Below are positions 9,891 to 21,521 of a DNA stretch of 64,000 nucleotides, piece after piece. The stretch's first letter is position 1. Every line of letters begins with the position of its first letter. A model generated the notes under the pieces. It did not search any database, was not told the DNA's origin, and worked only from the letters and a program-made list of their open reading frames with translations. The stretch comes from Ditylenchus dipsaci (Eukaryota; Nematoda; Chromadorea; Rhabditida; Anguinidae). Both the position numbers and the translations under genes were made by a program. Location: positions 62,001-126,000 of the forward strand of contig SADC01000175.1 of the NCBI GenBank assembly GCA_004194705.1, in the 5' to 3' direction.

Positions 9891-10568
9891 TCACAGTTAC
9901 CAAATGGACGATTTAATTATTGTTGTGTTTGGTCTCATTTTATGTTACATTATGTTTTGTTCTGAATGAACTTTTGTTATGGAAATGTTGTCTTATATGT
10001 GTTGCTTTTTGTTTGATAGATCTTTTTGTGCTTATATATAAACTTTTAAATAGGGTTAGCATGTATTTTAACAGTAAAAATAATTTTTCAGGGAAAAGGT
10101 CTTCTCGGGGAAAAGGGTCATTCGGGGAAAAGGGTCATTCGGGGAAATGGTCTTTTCGGGGAAAAGGGATTTTCGGGGAAAAGGGTCATTCGGGGAAAAG
10201 GTCATTCGGGGAAATGTCTTTTCGGGAAATGGTCTTTTCGGGGAAAAGGGTCATTCGGGGAAAAGGGTCATTCGGGAAATGGTCTTTTCGGGGAAAAGGG
10301 ATTTTCGGGGAAAAGGTCTTTTCGAGGAAAAGGGGTGTACCCTGCCCGTGCGTTTTGAAAAGTTAAGGCGGGGACCAGCAAATTTTTTTGAATCGTTCAA
10401 TTTTTCACTCGTTTTGCACCAAATCTAATATTGATGACCTTATACTACTTTTAAAAGTTAGGCAAAAAACTTTAAAAACCTAGGTGAGAAAGCAAGTAAA
10501 AACGTTTCGAGAAAGAAATATTTGCTGGTCACCGCCTTTTCTCCGTGTCGCGCACGGGCATGCTCCTT

Positions 10569-11369
10569 TTAAATCGACTTTTCATGTAAAAATTATTTCA
10601 TGGAAAATTTCCACTTTCCACGGAAAATTTACCTCGATTCATGGTGTTGGGTTTTTCTCTAGGTGGTTTCAGCATTTGGGATGGTATGAGGTAATTCACG
10701 GATAGCCTAAAAAACCTGGGATGGTTTAGGATAGTTCAGACACAATCAAAAAAATTTCAAAAAAAAAACTTAAAAATCTGTTTGAAAAAAGTTTCATTTT
10801 GGGGAAATGTCTTTGCGCCTAATTGGGACCACTGAGGTTCGATGAAGACCACTGATAGTGTAACTACTGAGGGTGTAACGCCTATGAGTATCACTGAGAA
10901 GAAATTCACCAGAACAAAACCATACAGAGCTTTTGTGCCTTTAGCAAAAAATTTATACATTTTGAGCACAGGAACTCGGGTTTGAGTTTAAATAGGGTAA
11001 GTTTAAGGTAGAAATGGGTAATGTTAAGGCTTAAATAGGTTTCAAAGTCAATTTTAACTTTAACATGACCTAATTTAAACTTTAACCTAACCTGGAAAAG
11101 CGAATAATGGGTAAAGTTAAGGTTTATTTAAAGTTTATTTAAACATTAACCTCACCCAATTTGAACTTTAAAATGTCCAGTCAAATTTTTCATTAAAAAT
11201 TTAAACTTTAAATTGGGTAAAGTCTTACTTTAAATTGGGTGAAGTTTGACTTGATTTAAACTTTATTTAAGGTTTAACACACACTTTTTTTTTGCATATA
11301 TTAATGCGGATATGCATTTTCATCATGTTGTGATCGCTTTTGTGCTGTGTGATATAAGTTTTAGGTAGA
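10569..11369. other. Gene-free, TTTAAACTTTAACC-type iterons
   Basis: 10985-11290 is built from degenerate forward and inverted copies of AATTTAAACTTTAACC and GGGTAAAGTTAAGG, again a foldback layout with iteron arms. 10790-10900 has a short CACTGAG/CACTGATAG repeat. No exons are supported. Confidence 0.45.
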
Positions 11370-11566
11370 TGTTGTATCCTAGCGGTAAGGAGGAAGGAGA
11401 GAGATCGGAACACAGCAGAAGAGAGAACAGAGAGAGAGAGCACACGACTTGCTTATAGATTTATTCACACAACAACTGATCTGAACACATACGTTCAGAT
11501 CCTTATATACTGTTTACACTCATAAACCGTTGTAAGACAATAGACGATTTATATGACAACACAACA
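11370..11566 (-). mobile_element. 3' LTR of an LTR retrotransposon (minus orientation)
   Basis: 197 bp which on the minus strand starts TGTTGTGTTGTC and ends GGATACAACA (TG...CA). It contains a TATATAAGG promoter word and an AATAAA signal in the expected order. A polypurine tract (AAAGGGGAGG) lies immediately upstream at 11567-11576, as expected for a 3' LTR. A matching 5' LTR was not found on the right. Confidence 0.75.
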
Positions 11567-11576
11567 CCTCCCCTTT

Positions 11577-12300
11577 AGATAGAATGGGGAAGGGCACAGG
11601 AGATTTTATTTATATGGCTGTTCTCTCTTGTAGCACTTCTTACCATCCAGCTGGAGCATTGTTCTTGGCATTCTTCTTCTGGAAGATCGTCGCAGCGAAG
11701 GAAGAGGAGAAGGTACCACCGGCACTTAAACAGGAGATTGAGCCACTGGTGACAAAGGAGGAGACTCGGCCACAGACAGCTGATCAGGAGAGCGGACTGG
11801 AGACTGTTCTTCGATCCCATTCCATCGCTGTTCTTGAGGAAGAGCAGCAGCCACTTGACTTTGACACTTGGCAGATTGAAGCATTCCAATAGAATATCGG
11901 CTGGCAATTCATCTTCATCTGGTAAGAAACTTGGGAGTAGGTGATTGACGTGAAATCTCGGATTCTTCCAGACGGCATTTGCACTGCATAGACCACACCT
12001 CGGCAATTGAATAGTTCTTGACATCGGCGGCTGACAAGATGGCAGCTGAATCATCCACATTGAACTGGCGTTTCTTGCTCCATTGTGACGATTGAATTTC
12101 TGGCCATTCGTTCATTTCGGACAGATGTTCATGAGGGGTCAAAGAAGATCTGCATGCGCAGCGGTCATGAAGAAGCAAGGAGCCATTCGATTTCCGAGGC
12201 ATGCTGTGGCTGATATACTGGGACAGAAAAGAAAGAGAGGAAGACCTGCTCAAGGATAAATGTTTCGTTGTAGACTTGTTATTGTGAGCATTGTAAAAAT
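11577..12300 (-). pseudogene. Decayed internal region of the LTR retrotransposon
   Basis: Directly upstream of the polypurine tract, minus-strand frames of about 70-160 codons overlap without a clean long ORF (for example about 11575-12060 and 11915-12253). I cannot match them to a specific pol domain. Position next to the LTR is the main reason for the call. The element is truncated, as no second LTR or primer-binding site was seen. Confidence 0.5.
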
Positions 12301-12571
12301 GTCGTTTTGGTTCAAAGAAAATAAAGTGTGATACTGATATGGAACATGGATGTTGGAAGATTCAGGGAACATATATGTATCTCCTCTATTAACCACACAT
12401 GCAAAGTTTTTTCGACCCTAAAAAATCTTGCAATTGTGAATCAAAATGGTCTTTACTCTGAAATCCTTGTCCAAAAATGAAGGGTGGAGGGTTATTAGAG
12501 CATAGGGAGTTAATAGAGCAAATATGGTATTGAAGATAAATGATAAAGGTGAAAGATATGTCTCTCGTTAA

Positions 12572-12805
12572 AGGGGCATGATCGTGCCCGATGGGGAGAA
12601 AAGGCGCGAACCAGCAGTTCTTTTTTTTTCTCGATAAATTTTTAATTTCGTCCTCGTCTAGATTTTTCAAGTTTTCTGTCTAGTTTTTAAAAGCAGTATA
12701 AGGTCATCTTTATCAGATTTGACGCAGAACGAGTAAAAAATGGGACGATTTGAAAAAATTCGAAAAAAACTGCTGGTTCGCGCCTTAACGCACGGGCATG
12801 CCCCT
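12572..12805. mobile_element. TTAA-target palindromic MITE (family A)
   Basis: 234 bp precisely between TTAA (12568-12571) and TTAA (12806-12809). Ends are AGGGGCATGATCGTGCCC and its near complement, with subterminal AAGGCGCGAACCAGCA inverted at the other side. It is nearly identical to the copy at 57189-57419. Confidence 0.85.
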
Positions 12806-12859
12806 TTAAGAAGCTTGTTCAAATCGTTTGACTGGAGATGTGTTGGTTTTTATTTTATA

Positions 12860-13210
12860 AACATCGAAATCTATTGCCAAAAACGATACTACTGCCACAA
12901 ACGATACTATCATACAATACTATAAGCATTAAATCTATGGGACAAAAACGAGAATTCTATGGGCAAAAACAAGTATTCTATGGGCATACCCAATCTATGG
13001 GCAAAAAAAAATATTCTATGGGCAAAAACGAGTATTTTATGGGCAAAAAAATATTATCCATTTTGCAAATGTCCTCTTCTAGTATAGGGCCAACGCTTAA
13101 TGCCAGAAATAAAAAAGACCAAAAAAGTGATGAAAAAACAACAGGGGGATGCTCAACAAGATGCTCAACACGGGACCAAGGCAAAAAATGTCCTCTTCTA
13201 GTATAGGGCC
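12860..13210. repeat. TCTATGGGCAAAAACGAG iteron array and direct repeat
   Basis: 12930-13050 holds six to seven tandem copies of TCTATGGGCAAAAACGAG. Degenerate copies precede it. The phrase TGTCCTCTTCTAGTATAGGG is directly repeated at 13069-13088 and 13188-13207. One-sided array; no mate seen. Confidence 0.55.
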
Positions 13211-14011
13211 AAATTTTCTTAATATATAGAGCTAATTTTTCTTTGACACTATGTTGTATGTTGTTAATATCTGTAGATAGTGGACTGTTGAAAAAGGACA
13301 GAAGTTGGGAATGTTTTATTTTAGAATGTTTGGTCTTGCAGCATGTGATGTTGTATAACTTGTATGATCGTAATTTTTGTTTTATGCACTAGAATAAAAA
13401 TAGTATTCCACAGAGAGAAACAAAGGACTGCCCAGCAGTGTTTTCAACGGTCCGAGACAGAATCAGAAAGGTTCGAAGGCAGAATTCAAAGCAATGTCAG
13501 AAATCAGAAATGATAGTCAGAAAAGTTAGAATCAGAAGCTGAATGACAATCAAAAGTTTTCAAAGTCATAATCAAAATCAGAATGATCCTGACTTTGAAA
13601 AATTATGACTCTCACTTATGATTTTTTGATTGATGACATTTTGCCATTGACTTTGCTATTCTGCCTCTGATGCCTTGGCCACAATGGAGGTGGGAGGTCG
13701 AGGTAAAACGGTGTCTAGGTATTGCGTTTTTAATTGAATAATGCCAATTCTGATATAGATGATCTTTATCTACTTTTTGATTTTAGGTATAGGTCATCTA
13801 TATCAGAATTGGCACCGTATTTCTCCTGAATGACCACTAGCGCACGGATGCCATAGTACCCCGTTTACGAGGTTTGCTCTTTCGATCATTTTTTTTCCTT
13901 TTCTATTTTTGGAATATAATTTTTTACCTAACTTCGACCACTGTTTTTTCCTGGAAGCTTTCAATTCTTGGCCAGCTTCGTTCGGTTGTTGTTATTTGTA
14001 AAATATAAATA
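13211..14011. other. Gene-free stretch with a short hairpin
   Basis: 13420-13620 is rich in CAGAA/TCAGAA words and not coding. 13742-13818 is an inverted repeat with GCCAATTCTGATATAGATGA arms. No exon found. Confidence 0.45.
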
Positions 14012-15374
14012 CCGTAAATGCTCTAATTGAAGACCATGGGCTTGAATTAGAGCACATAACTTTCTAAGAAGCAATACTTTTTTTGTCACAGATTCACTTT
14101 TTTCTGTCACAGATTTCCTCATTTCTGTCACAGATTTGAGCTTTTCTCTTCTATCGGCTCTTTCTAATAAATTTTCTAATCTTTTTTTCAAAGTTTTAAC
14201 ACCATTAGGTAGCGCTGCGATTCTAGTTTGTGGCGAGGTTTCTTGCTGCACCATCTCTGCAAAATGTAGCACAAAAGGTAAAATTATGAGCCAAATATTT
14301 TTCTGACTTCCTTCATACTTTCACCTATTTGTGTTATATTTTGCAAGGAAGATGCAAAAATGATACCTCGCCAGAAACTTGAATCGCGAGGCTATCTGAT
14401 AGTGTAATAACTTTTAAAAAAGATCGAAAGATTCGAAAGAAACAGGGAAAACTAAAATATGTGATAGAAATGAGGAAATCTGTGACAGAAAAAAGCGAAT
14501 CTGTGACAAAAAAAAGTTTTACCATTTTCTGAGCACATTGTGGCATTGTGTTTTTAGCTATGAAAAATTTCACATTTGTAGGCACACGACCACTCAAAAA
14601 TAGCCCTGTTTCTTAGCTTCATTTATAGCGGTAGTGTGCCTAAAAATGATTCGTTCTAAGCCCATGGGCTTTAAAGGAGGGGAAAAGCCATTTACGTTTG
14701 AAATAGTGGCCTCGGCGGCGCAGTGGACTGCCCAGCGATTGGGTACACATTGTGATTGGATACACCGATTGGGTACAATTGCGATTGGGTACAGTTTTCA
14801 ACGAAACTATTTACATGAACTTTTTCGGGACACACGCTTAAGCCTGTCCTTACGGGCGCTGGACTACCCGCGCCTAAGGCTTTGCCTAAGTTAAAAAATG
14901 AAAATTTATGCCATTAAGAAATATAGTTTCTACAAACAAACTTCAGTCTTTTATGGTTGAAAATGGACCTTAGTATCTAATACCCCATAAATTGTTTCCT
15001 TTAAAGGGGCATGCCCTTGCTAATAAGAGGTAGTGCCCGGGAATTCAAAATTATTTCCTAATCATTAAACTTCTGTACGGATTTCTCAACTTGATTTCTA
15101 ACAAAACAAGGCCTAGAATTTAATTTTAGGTATAGTTTTGTTAGAAAGGAAGTTTGAAAATCCGTACAGAAGTTCAATGATTTGGAAAAGTTTTCGAATT
15201 GGCGGGTACAAGTTTTGGACAAGTGACCCTTCAGAGACCCATTAAAAACACTATTAAAAGGTACTGAAATGTTTGTACCAGAGCCCAGAAAGTGTCTTAA
15301 AACATTTTTTACTCCCGACTAACATACGCTGGCCTACATCAAGCCTGTACCCAATCATAATATGTATCCAATCG

Positions 15375-15455
15375 TTGTTTTACCGGCGCAGTGCGTAAGT
15401 GTTTGTGTTTTTTAGCCCGAAATAGTGTTGCAGGTTCGAACCCACCTGGTGGCAT
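15375..15455 (+). repeat. tRNA-like (SINE-type) head
   Basis: An A-box-like CGGCGCAGTGCGTAAG is followed about 45 nt later by a B box GCAGGTTCGAACCC, as in tRNA-derived SINEs. The acceptor arms do not pair, so it is not a tRNA gene. A mirror-image copy lies at 15578-15662 on the other strand. Confidence 0.5.
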
Positions 15456-15577
15456 GCTATTTATTTTGGCTTGTTTGACCACTTCTAGGGGTAATTAGAC
15501 TTTTTTCGATGCCAGATTCGGAATCAACGACCTAAATTACCACTATAACTGGTCAAACAAGCCAAAAAAAAGTAAAG

Positions 15578-15662
15578 TGCATACATGCGGGATCGAACCT
15601 GCTCACCCTTTTATGACCATAAAACACAAACGCTTACTCACTGTGCGATGGCGAAAGCCACT
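15578..15662 (-). repeat. tRNA-like head, mirror copy
   Basis: Read on the minus strand: A-box-like TCGCACAGTGAGTAAGCG and B box GCAGGTTCGATCCC. Together with 15375-15455 it flanks a TIR (GGCTTGTTTGACCA and complement), so both arms of one hairpin carry a Pol III-like promoter. Confidence 0.5.
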
Positions 15663-15713
15663 TTTTCAAACCTAAATAGCTTTTCCCCTCCTTTAATTAG
15701 AGCATTTACGGTG

Positions 15714-16714
15714 CTTACTTTTTTCATTTTTAGCGAGATGGCATTACGCTTTTATGCAGAATACACACTTGGAAATTAAAAAATGAAAGCAGTGAATCAA
15801 AAAAAAAACCACTAGTTATTCCCTACTAGTGCCTGAAAATCCAATAAATATTAAAGTTACGAGTGTTAAATTGTTTTATAACCTAGACTATTGCTGTTTT
15901 TTTTTGCAAACCGAAAAAAAGATAACACACATTCTCTTCGGCTCTCTCACACCCCTCCGCGAAAATCGTAGAGTTAAAACCATATAATTTTCAATATAAT
16001 GTGACAGCCTGAATAATTTCACGCTGTTTCTGCAAAAATACCAAAAAGACGTGAGAAAACTGGCTAAAAAGCATGTTATTGTCTGGTGCCACATCTAGCA
16101 GCAGTTTTTCCAGCCATGTGTAATTGGAGACGAAAGTGGCCAAATGGTTTTGCTGTTTAATGATTCCTCCGCCGTTCATTGTTTTTATTTGGCTGGATGG
16201 TGGGGAGCAAAGACTGGCCTATTATGCATGGACTAAATGAAGAGGCCATTCCTCTGGTGAGGCTAATAATTTTTGAGGGGGGGGGGGCTTTAATATGTCC
16301 TCCGCCTTAATGGGATCTGCCGCTTCTCTTTCTTGGATGTGACCAGCAAGAGTCAATGCTAGGTTGGCACTTCTCCATCTCCAATTATATTCAAATTGAA
16401 TGAGCTGAGGATGTATTAATCCTAGAGCTGGCTGGATTCTTCTTCGTCTTGTGGCTGATGCTCATATTATTTTGGTCCTTATTAAAATGTGTTGGGTGAT
16501 GAGTTGAGCAGAAAGTTGCGTTTTGGGGCTGAGACTAATAGGTTCTGAAGTTTTGTTTATGTTGTTGCCAATTTTTTCAGTTTAATTGTAATAAAAGTCA
16601 CTAAGTGAATTTTTTTAAAGTAAATTTCGAGAAGAGAAAATTGGGTTATTTTAGATTGCGAAAATTTAAATTTGGCGCCTGAAAATCAAGTCAACTTCAA
16701 ATTGGATTAAAGCG
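15714..16714. other. No gene supported
   Basis: 15780-16180 and 16200-16600 contain no exon that I can support. 16320-16560 looks compositionally like decayed retroelement coding sequence but gives no recognisable domain. Confidence 0.35.
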
Positions 16715-17102
16715 AAGGTACTTCTTCCGTTGGGGGACAAAACTCAATTTTTTTATTTTCATTTTTCGTTCGTTTTTTTAAGTTATTTTTTCTGTTATTC
16801 ACTTTTCTTATGGTTGTTTCTGTAATCTCATTCTGTTATTTTCAGATGGAAGAATTGCGTAATTTCACTCTCGAGAAGCTTTATGAACGCCAACTAAATT
16901 GGTCTGATGAAGTGTTTCAAGAATGGCTACAGCATCTGCGACTTCTACACTCTAACCCAATCGTATATTTCTGACTTTGTTTGGCGTAAAAAATTTAATG
17001 GACCAGATATTATGTTCCATTTATGGTCCCAGATTGCTGAATTGTATAAAATTTGAGTGTTTAATAAAATTGAGTTTTGTCCCCCAACGGAAGAAGTACC
17101 TT
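16715..17102. mobile_element. MITE with 33-bp TIR and an exon-like ORF
   Basis: 388 bp with TIR AAGGTACTTCTTCCGTTGGG continuing to about 33 bp. Flanks TTAAAGCG and TAATAGCG match at 6 of 8 positions, compatible with an aged 8-bp duplication. The interior has a splice-acceptor-like TTTTCAG followed at once by an ATG ORF (16847-16974). Confidence 0.65.
16847..16974 (+). CDS. 42-codon ORF in a MITE, unknown
   Basis: Starts directly after TTTTCAG with MEELRNFTLEKLYERQLNWS and continues with charged and aromatic residues to a stop. This composition is protein-like. It may be the first coding exon of the transposase of the parent element, kept when the rest was deleted. I do not recognise the family. 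Confidence 0.3.
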
Positions 17103-17251
17103 TAATAGCGAATTACGCTAATTTTAAACCATTTTGATAAAAAAAAACATGGCGTTGGTCCTCGTTGTTTTGGTCAAAAATCATGACCACATCTGAGATC
17201 GGTATACTTTGCAATGGCCTAATTTACACTGGTCTATTCAATTTTGAATTA

Positions 17252-17469
17252 CCGTATTACTTTAATAGTAGCCCCGGGTCTACTAATTGTTAACCACCCT
17301 TTTGGGAGAGGGGCTAATATTAGAAGGGGGCTACAGTTAGAGGGCAGGGGGCGAAATAGGCCGATTTTCCGCGGGGCTACTATTTTTCAACCCCCTCCTA
17401 GGGGGGGGGGGGGGGGGTGTTGGAGCTAGCTACAATTAGAGGGGGGGGCTACTATTAGAGTAAATACGG
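17252..17469. mobile_element. TA-target MITE (copy Q5), cassette GTAGCCCC
   Basis: 218 bp between TA dinucleotides with ends CCGTATTACTTTAATAGTAG and its near complement. The motif GGGGCTACTATTAGA recurs inside. It contains a G-run of about 17 at 17400-17417 of uncertain true length. Confidence 0.75.
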
Positions 17470-17859
17470 TAGCTCGATTTCAATTAAACCCAGTTTAAAA
17501 TGACTCATTTTTCTCCACATCGTAAATCTTTAAACCCCAAATAGAAAACGGATAATTTTATTCTAGTCTTCATGTTCTGTCAGCACTTTCAAAATGATTC
17601 AGGTGGGTACCTAACATAAGGTTCAAGTGGCTTGCAGGTGGTAGATGTCATTGTGAGCACGAAAATCTCGTACTTTCCAAGCCGACTGAGTTCGAACTCA
17701 GCCGGCTGACGGCTGAGGTAAAAAATTTGACGTAGCTGAACCAGAGAAAACGTTCCCTAATCAGCCAGCTGAGGCTGACGGCTGAGGTTGTCGTCGAGTA
17801 TACCACCCTGCTCTTGACTCATAATTATTCGCTGAAATGATGATGTAGGGGCAGGAGTA

Positions 17860-18112
17860 AGATGTGGCAAATCACATTGCGACAATATAACGCCATCCAG
17901 AAATGGACCGATTTTGTCAGCTTTGACTAAAATTCAGTCAAGTGAACCCTCGATATAACGCCACTTTGGGCCGGTCCCAGGGGTGGCGTTATATCGAGAG
18001 TTGACTGTATACGAAAAAGGTTTGTCATTGCGACAATTGTCGCAATATGATCTTGCCACAATTTGATTTTGCCGCAATTCGTTTTGCCGCAATGTCATTC
18101 GCCACCAGGGCT
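17860..18112. mobile_element. Iteron element (TTGCCGCAATTCG) with nested pogo-like MITE P3
   Basis: Iterons of the type TTGCCGCAATTCGTT occur about five times at 18025-18110, with inverted ones near 17868-17890. Within it, 17935-18007 is a 73-bp pogo-like MITE with CTCGATATAACGCCAC at one end and GTGGCGTTATATCGAG at the other. Confidence 0.55.
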
Positions 18113-18439
18113 TGAAATTTTAAAGTAATTTTTCGCGATTTCAGAAATGCTAGATGGTGTTACTAGCATTTTTCAAACTTTTAAAAATACTAGTAAGGTA
18201 GTTCTTGGTGTCACGTACGTTTTTAAAAACTTCGAACCCTGTTTCCCACATCTTACTTCTGCCCAATGTTAGAGGTTTTAAAGTTTCCGATTGCATTTGC
18301 CCGATTTACATTGGTCCTGTTCACAGTGATATAATTCGAATTGACCTAATTTGAATGCGTCCATTACAACTTTTTTGAATGCCGCTTGCTGTGCCGGCGA
18401 CGAAATTTGTCGTGGCCTGACTTACAAGGGAACCTCGTG

Positions 18440-18970
18440 AACTTGTTTTTCACTCGCAAATTAGAGTTTGGTCTCATTGGATAGCCAGTATGCGACTTTC
18501 AATCAAATTCGTTGAGATCTCGTGCCCATAGGCCAAAAAGTTGGGATGAGAAGGTTAGTAAAATATTGAAAAACCACAGGGGGGACGAAGGCATTTTTAA
18601 ATTTAAACGATTAAAGGCCTTTCTGGGTCACAGGTTCAAATACTATTGGGTGCACACCTGATTTTTTTTACTTTAGTTTTTTAATTTTCTTCTGCTCTCA
18701 TAATTTTGTTAGATAGCTAAGAGGCTGATGATCATTTTGACACCCAAACTTCTGAATAAAAGTGGGTAAAAATAGGATGTGCACCCAGTAGTATTCGAAC
18801 CTGTGACATAGTTATAAAGCCCCTGTGGTTTAATCAATACTTTACTAGCCTTCACATCCCAAATTTTTGGCCTATGGGCACGAGATCTCAACGAATTTGA
18901 TTGAAAGTCGCATACTGGCTATCCAATGAGACCAAACTCTAATTTACGAGTGAAAAACAAGTTCGCGAGG
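18440..18970. mobile_element. Long-TIR element with tRNA-like boxes on both arms
   Basis: Arms 18437-18560 and 18845-18970 are near-perfect inverted repeats (for example GATAGCCAGTATGCGACTTT). Each arm is followed inward by a B-box-like GTCACAGGTTCAAATAC or its complement (18627, 18803). The spacer is AT-rich. Same layout as 15375-15662. Confidence 0.6.
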
Positions 18971-19616
18971 TTTCCTTGTTAGTCCAACAAAACAAAAGCT
19001 GAATACATTATGATGTATCAGATTGTTCAGAAAGTTCGCGACTACCCTGAACACAATTGTTTTTGATTTTTGTTTTGCTTTTTCATAAGTAATAATAAGT
19101 AACGATAACAAATGCGATGACGAATTAATCATAAGTTATGTACTTCGCTTGGTGATCTATAAACGCTTACCAGCGACAAATGAAATCCGTTAAGCCGCAA
19201 ATAAAGAAACCATGTGCCTTTGAGTTGAAAAGCCCGACAACGAATAACCAAATTTCCTGCTCTTTTTTCAGCATCTCATTCTGCAGTTAATGGAACAATA
19301 TTTGTTCCATTTCAAGTCGCTAGGAGCAAGATCCCGTGAATACTGTGCATGGCGCAGCACTTCCTAGCCTAATTCTATCAATTTCATTTTTGTCGTGAAT
19401 TTTTCATTCCAAAGGCATCTGATCTTTGTTCTCAACTTTACGGCGGATTCATGGCGGATTTGATTCGCTGATGTAAAGTGACTATAAAACACAAATGAGA
19501 GTATTCCCGGGTAACTGGTTTGCTATCGCATTTTTATCATTCAAAAAAGTTAAAAACAAAGAAATGAAAAACAAATGTGTTCATAAGTGGTCTCGAGCTT
19601 TCTGAACATCCTGGTA
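18971..19616. other. No gene supported
   Basis: AT-rich sequence with no exon, repeat arm or RNA gene that I can support. Confidence 0.4.
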
Positions 19617-19665
19617 CAGTCGAACCTAGATATACAGTCTACACTCGTTATAACGTTACTCGATA

Positions 19666-19893
19666 CAGTCCACTCTCGATATAAGCACACCTTATTTTTA
19701 AAAAAGGTGTGCTTATATCGGGAGCCGCGGGTCTTTTCGGCAAACTTGTGGCTATCTCGAGAACTGATTGGTGGAATCAGAATCTGTACCATTTTTCTGA
19801 TCAGACTGACGAATCAGGTTTGGCAAAAGACTAAAAGTGTCGGAGCCTTGGCGGATCGAACCTGAGGGGTGTGCTTATATCGAGAGTGGACTG
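19666..19893. mobile_element. Innermost pogo-like MITE, cassette AGCACACC
   Basis: 228 bp with TIR CAGTCCACTCTCGATATAAG followed by CACACC, TA on both sides, and an inner repeat of GTGTGCTTATATCG. It sits inside the left TIR of the middle element. Confidence 0.85.
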
Positions 19894-20263
19894 TATAGCG
19901 TAAATTTAAGGACAGAAGTTCGTTCCCCTAGGATCCGACACTTTTTACAACCTGATTTTTGAAGTTTTTTTGCGAGTTCTCTTTTTACAGTCTAGTCCAA
20001 GTATCGCAAGGATTCTTTTTTCGCCGATCGTTTACGAACACTAAAAATTTGTTTTTCTAAAAAGGAAAAGCTGGATATAACGTAACTCGATTTAACGAAA
20101 TTCCTGTTTTTAATCGAGTTTTTACTTTTTTAGAGAAACAAAATTATGTATTTCTGAAAAGCGATTGGCAAAATCGGAATCCTTGCAATATTTGGGACCA
20201 GACTGTCAGAAAACAGAACTGTAAAAAGTTTGAAAAATAGATGAAAAAAAATGTCGAACCACC

Positions 20264-21521
20264 AGGGCGGCGGTAAATTCATCCTCGTAAATTCATCCTC
20301 GTAAATTCATCCTCGGTAAATTCATCCTCCGGTAAATTCATCCTCTAATTTTGTCTTGACAGGAATAATTTCATTATCATACTTTTTGAATTTTTTTTCG
20401 GGGAGCAGGACTATGGATCATCTCCACACTACAGTAGCCTACTTTTTGTGCTTAGGCGCAGAATGGGCCAGTGTACATTAGAACGAACTCAAACATGTAT
20501 TCTACACATGTCCTCCAAATCTTTAAAGTTACAAGTTCCAGTCCTGGTGGTAACATACATCATTTTTTCTTGATCAACATTCATAAAATAGTTTTTTATA
20601 AGAATAGTAAGCCTGAGGGTAGGTAGTAGAACCCTCTGGCAATTCCCCAGATGGGTATCCACATCAAAACTCCAAATTTTGGATTTGGATTAAAGTAAGT
20701 AAAAATCATTGTAACATATCCAGAATCGTATCTGAACACGGTTTAATAATACTAAAACAGCGATTTGACTTGCAGGAGCCCCAGTTATGGCATACACGAA
20801 AAATTTGCCACCCACCCTTGAAAGTAGTCGGTCTTTTAGGGCATTTTTGACCAAATTTAAACCCTTTTTAGGCAAAATCTAGGTAAAAATGATAGATTTT
20901 GAACAGGTTTTTACTTTCTAAATCACCAAAAAAGAGCCCTAAAATACCCTAAAAGTTTTACTACTTACTCTCCTGGCCAGTGGCGTACGCAGGAATTCTG
21001 ACGGGGGGGGGGGCACCAGGCCATTTTACCTACACCGTTTTTCAAATTTTCGAGGCCATTTTACCTACACCGTTTTCGGAAAAATCTGACGGGGGGGGCA
21101 CGTGCCCCCTGCCCCCCCCCCTGCGTACGCCCCTGCTCCTGGCTTATCCACTCAGGCACCTGCTCACCTACCCATACCTAGGTACGTCACGACCTACCCA
21201 CTCCGGTACTATTGTAGGTCGACCTGGACTATTTAGGGAGGATATAAACTATAAAGGGTATATCTGAACCTTAAAGGTTGCATCTTTACCATTGAGAGAA
21301 GATCATGATCATTGAAGGTAAATCTGAGCCACTTGGGTGGACTGGTGCTACTGCAGGTAGATGAGGACCGTTGAAATAGCAAACAAATATTTTTACCCAA
21401 TATTCCTGTCAAGACAAAATTAGAGGATGAATTTACCGGAGGATGAATTTACCGGAGGATGAATTTACCGAGGATGAATTTACCGAGGATGAATTTACCG
21501 AGGATGAATTTACCTAGAGCC
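20264..21521. mobile_element. Iteron-armed element, GTAAATTCATCCTC unit, 8-bp duplication
   Basis: Five tandem units at 20273-20346 and six inverted units at 21422-21515, backed by an inverted TTTTGTCTTGACAGGAATA. GAACCACC is duplicated at 20256-20263 and 21522-21529. The interior has a tRNA-like B box (ACAAGTTCCAGTCCTGG near 20523) and a hAT MITE. No transposase. Confidence 0.8.
20978..21135. mobile_element. hAT-type MITE with perfect 8-bp target duplication
   Basis: 158 bp with ends CAGTGGCGTACGCAGG and CCTGCGTACGCCCCTG. CTCCTGGC is duplicated at 20970-20977 and 21136-21143. The centre repeats GGCCATTTTACCTACACCGT twice. A sister copy is at 61763-61929. Confidence 0.95.

Larger units (their letters stand above)
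8933..10568. mobile_element. TTAA-bounded element with CCCTTTTCCCCGAAAAG iteron arms
   Basis: The outermost ends match the family A MITE (AGGGGCATGCCCGTG next to TTAA at 8929-8932; CATGCTCCT next to TTAA at 10569-10572). Inside are iteron arms: about nine units of CCCTTTTCCCCGAAAAG and GAATGAC variants at 8956-9092, and about thirteen inverted units at 10088-10340. These are continued by an inverted repeat with ATTTTTACTGTTAAAATA. A family A core with GGCGGGGACCAGCA lies at 10366-10540. It looks like an iteron-armed element inserted into a TTAA MITE. Confidence 0.65.
14012..15713. mobile_element. Nested TIR mosaic with paired tRNA-like heads
   Basis: Outer ends ACCGTAAATGCTCTAATT (14012) and its complement (15690-15712) relate it to the Q MITEs. 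Inside, a second inverted pair (AAAGGAGGGGAAAAGC at 14673; complement at 15680) and a GATTGGGTACA iteron pair (14735-14800 against 15336-15378) are nested. Around 14050-14520 an inverted repeat contains TCTGTGACAGAAA words and shares its interior with 24720-25010. No gene. Confidence 0.5.

Noticed and set aside
11575..12060. A 161-codon minus-strand ORF as a host gene
   Set aside because: It has no recognisable domain, overlaps other open frames and abuts the polypurine tract of an LTR. Better read as retrotransposon remnant.
15375..15455. A true tRNA gene
   Set aside because: A and B boxes are good but acceptor and anticodon stems cannot be drawn, and a mirror copy lies close by. Treated as SINE-like.
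17400..17440. A functional G-quadruplex
   Set aside because: The G-runs could fold, but their length is probably not reliable given the homopolymer errors, and they are part of a MITE.
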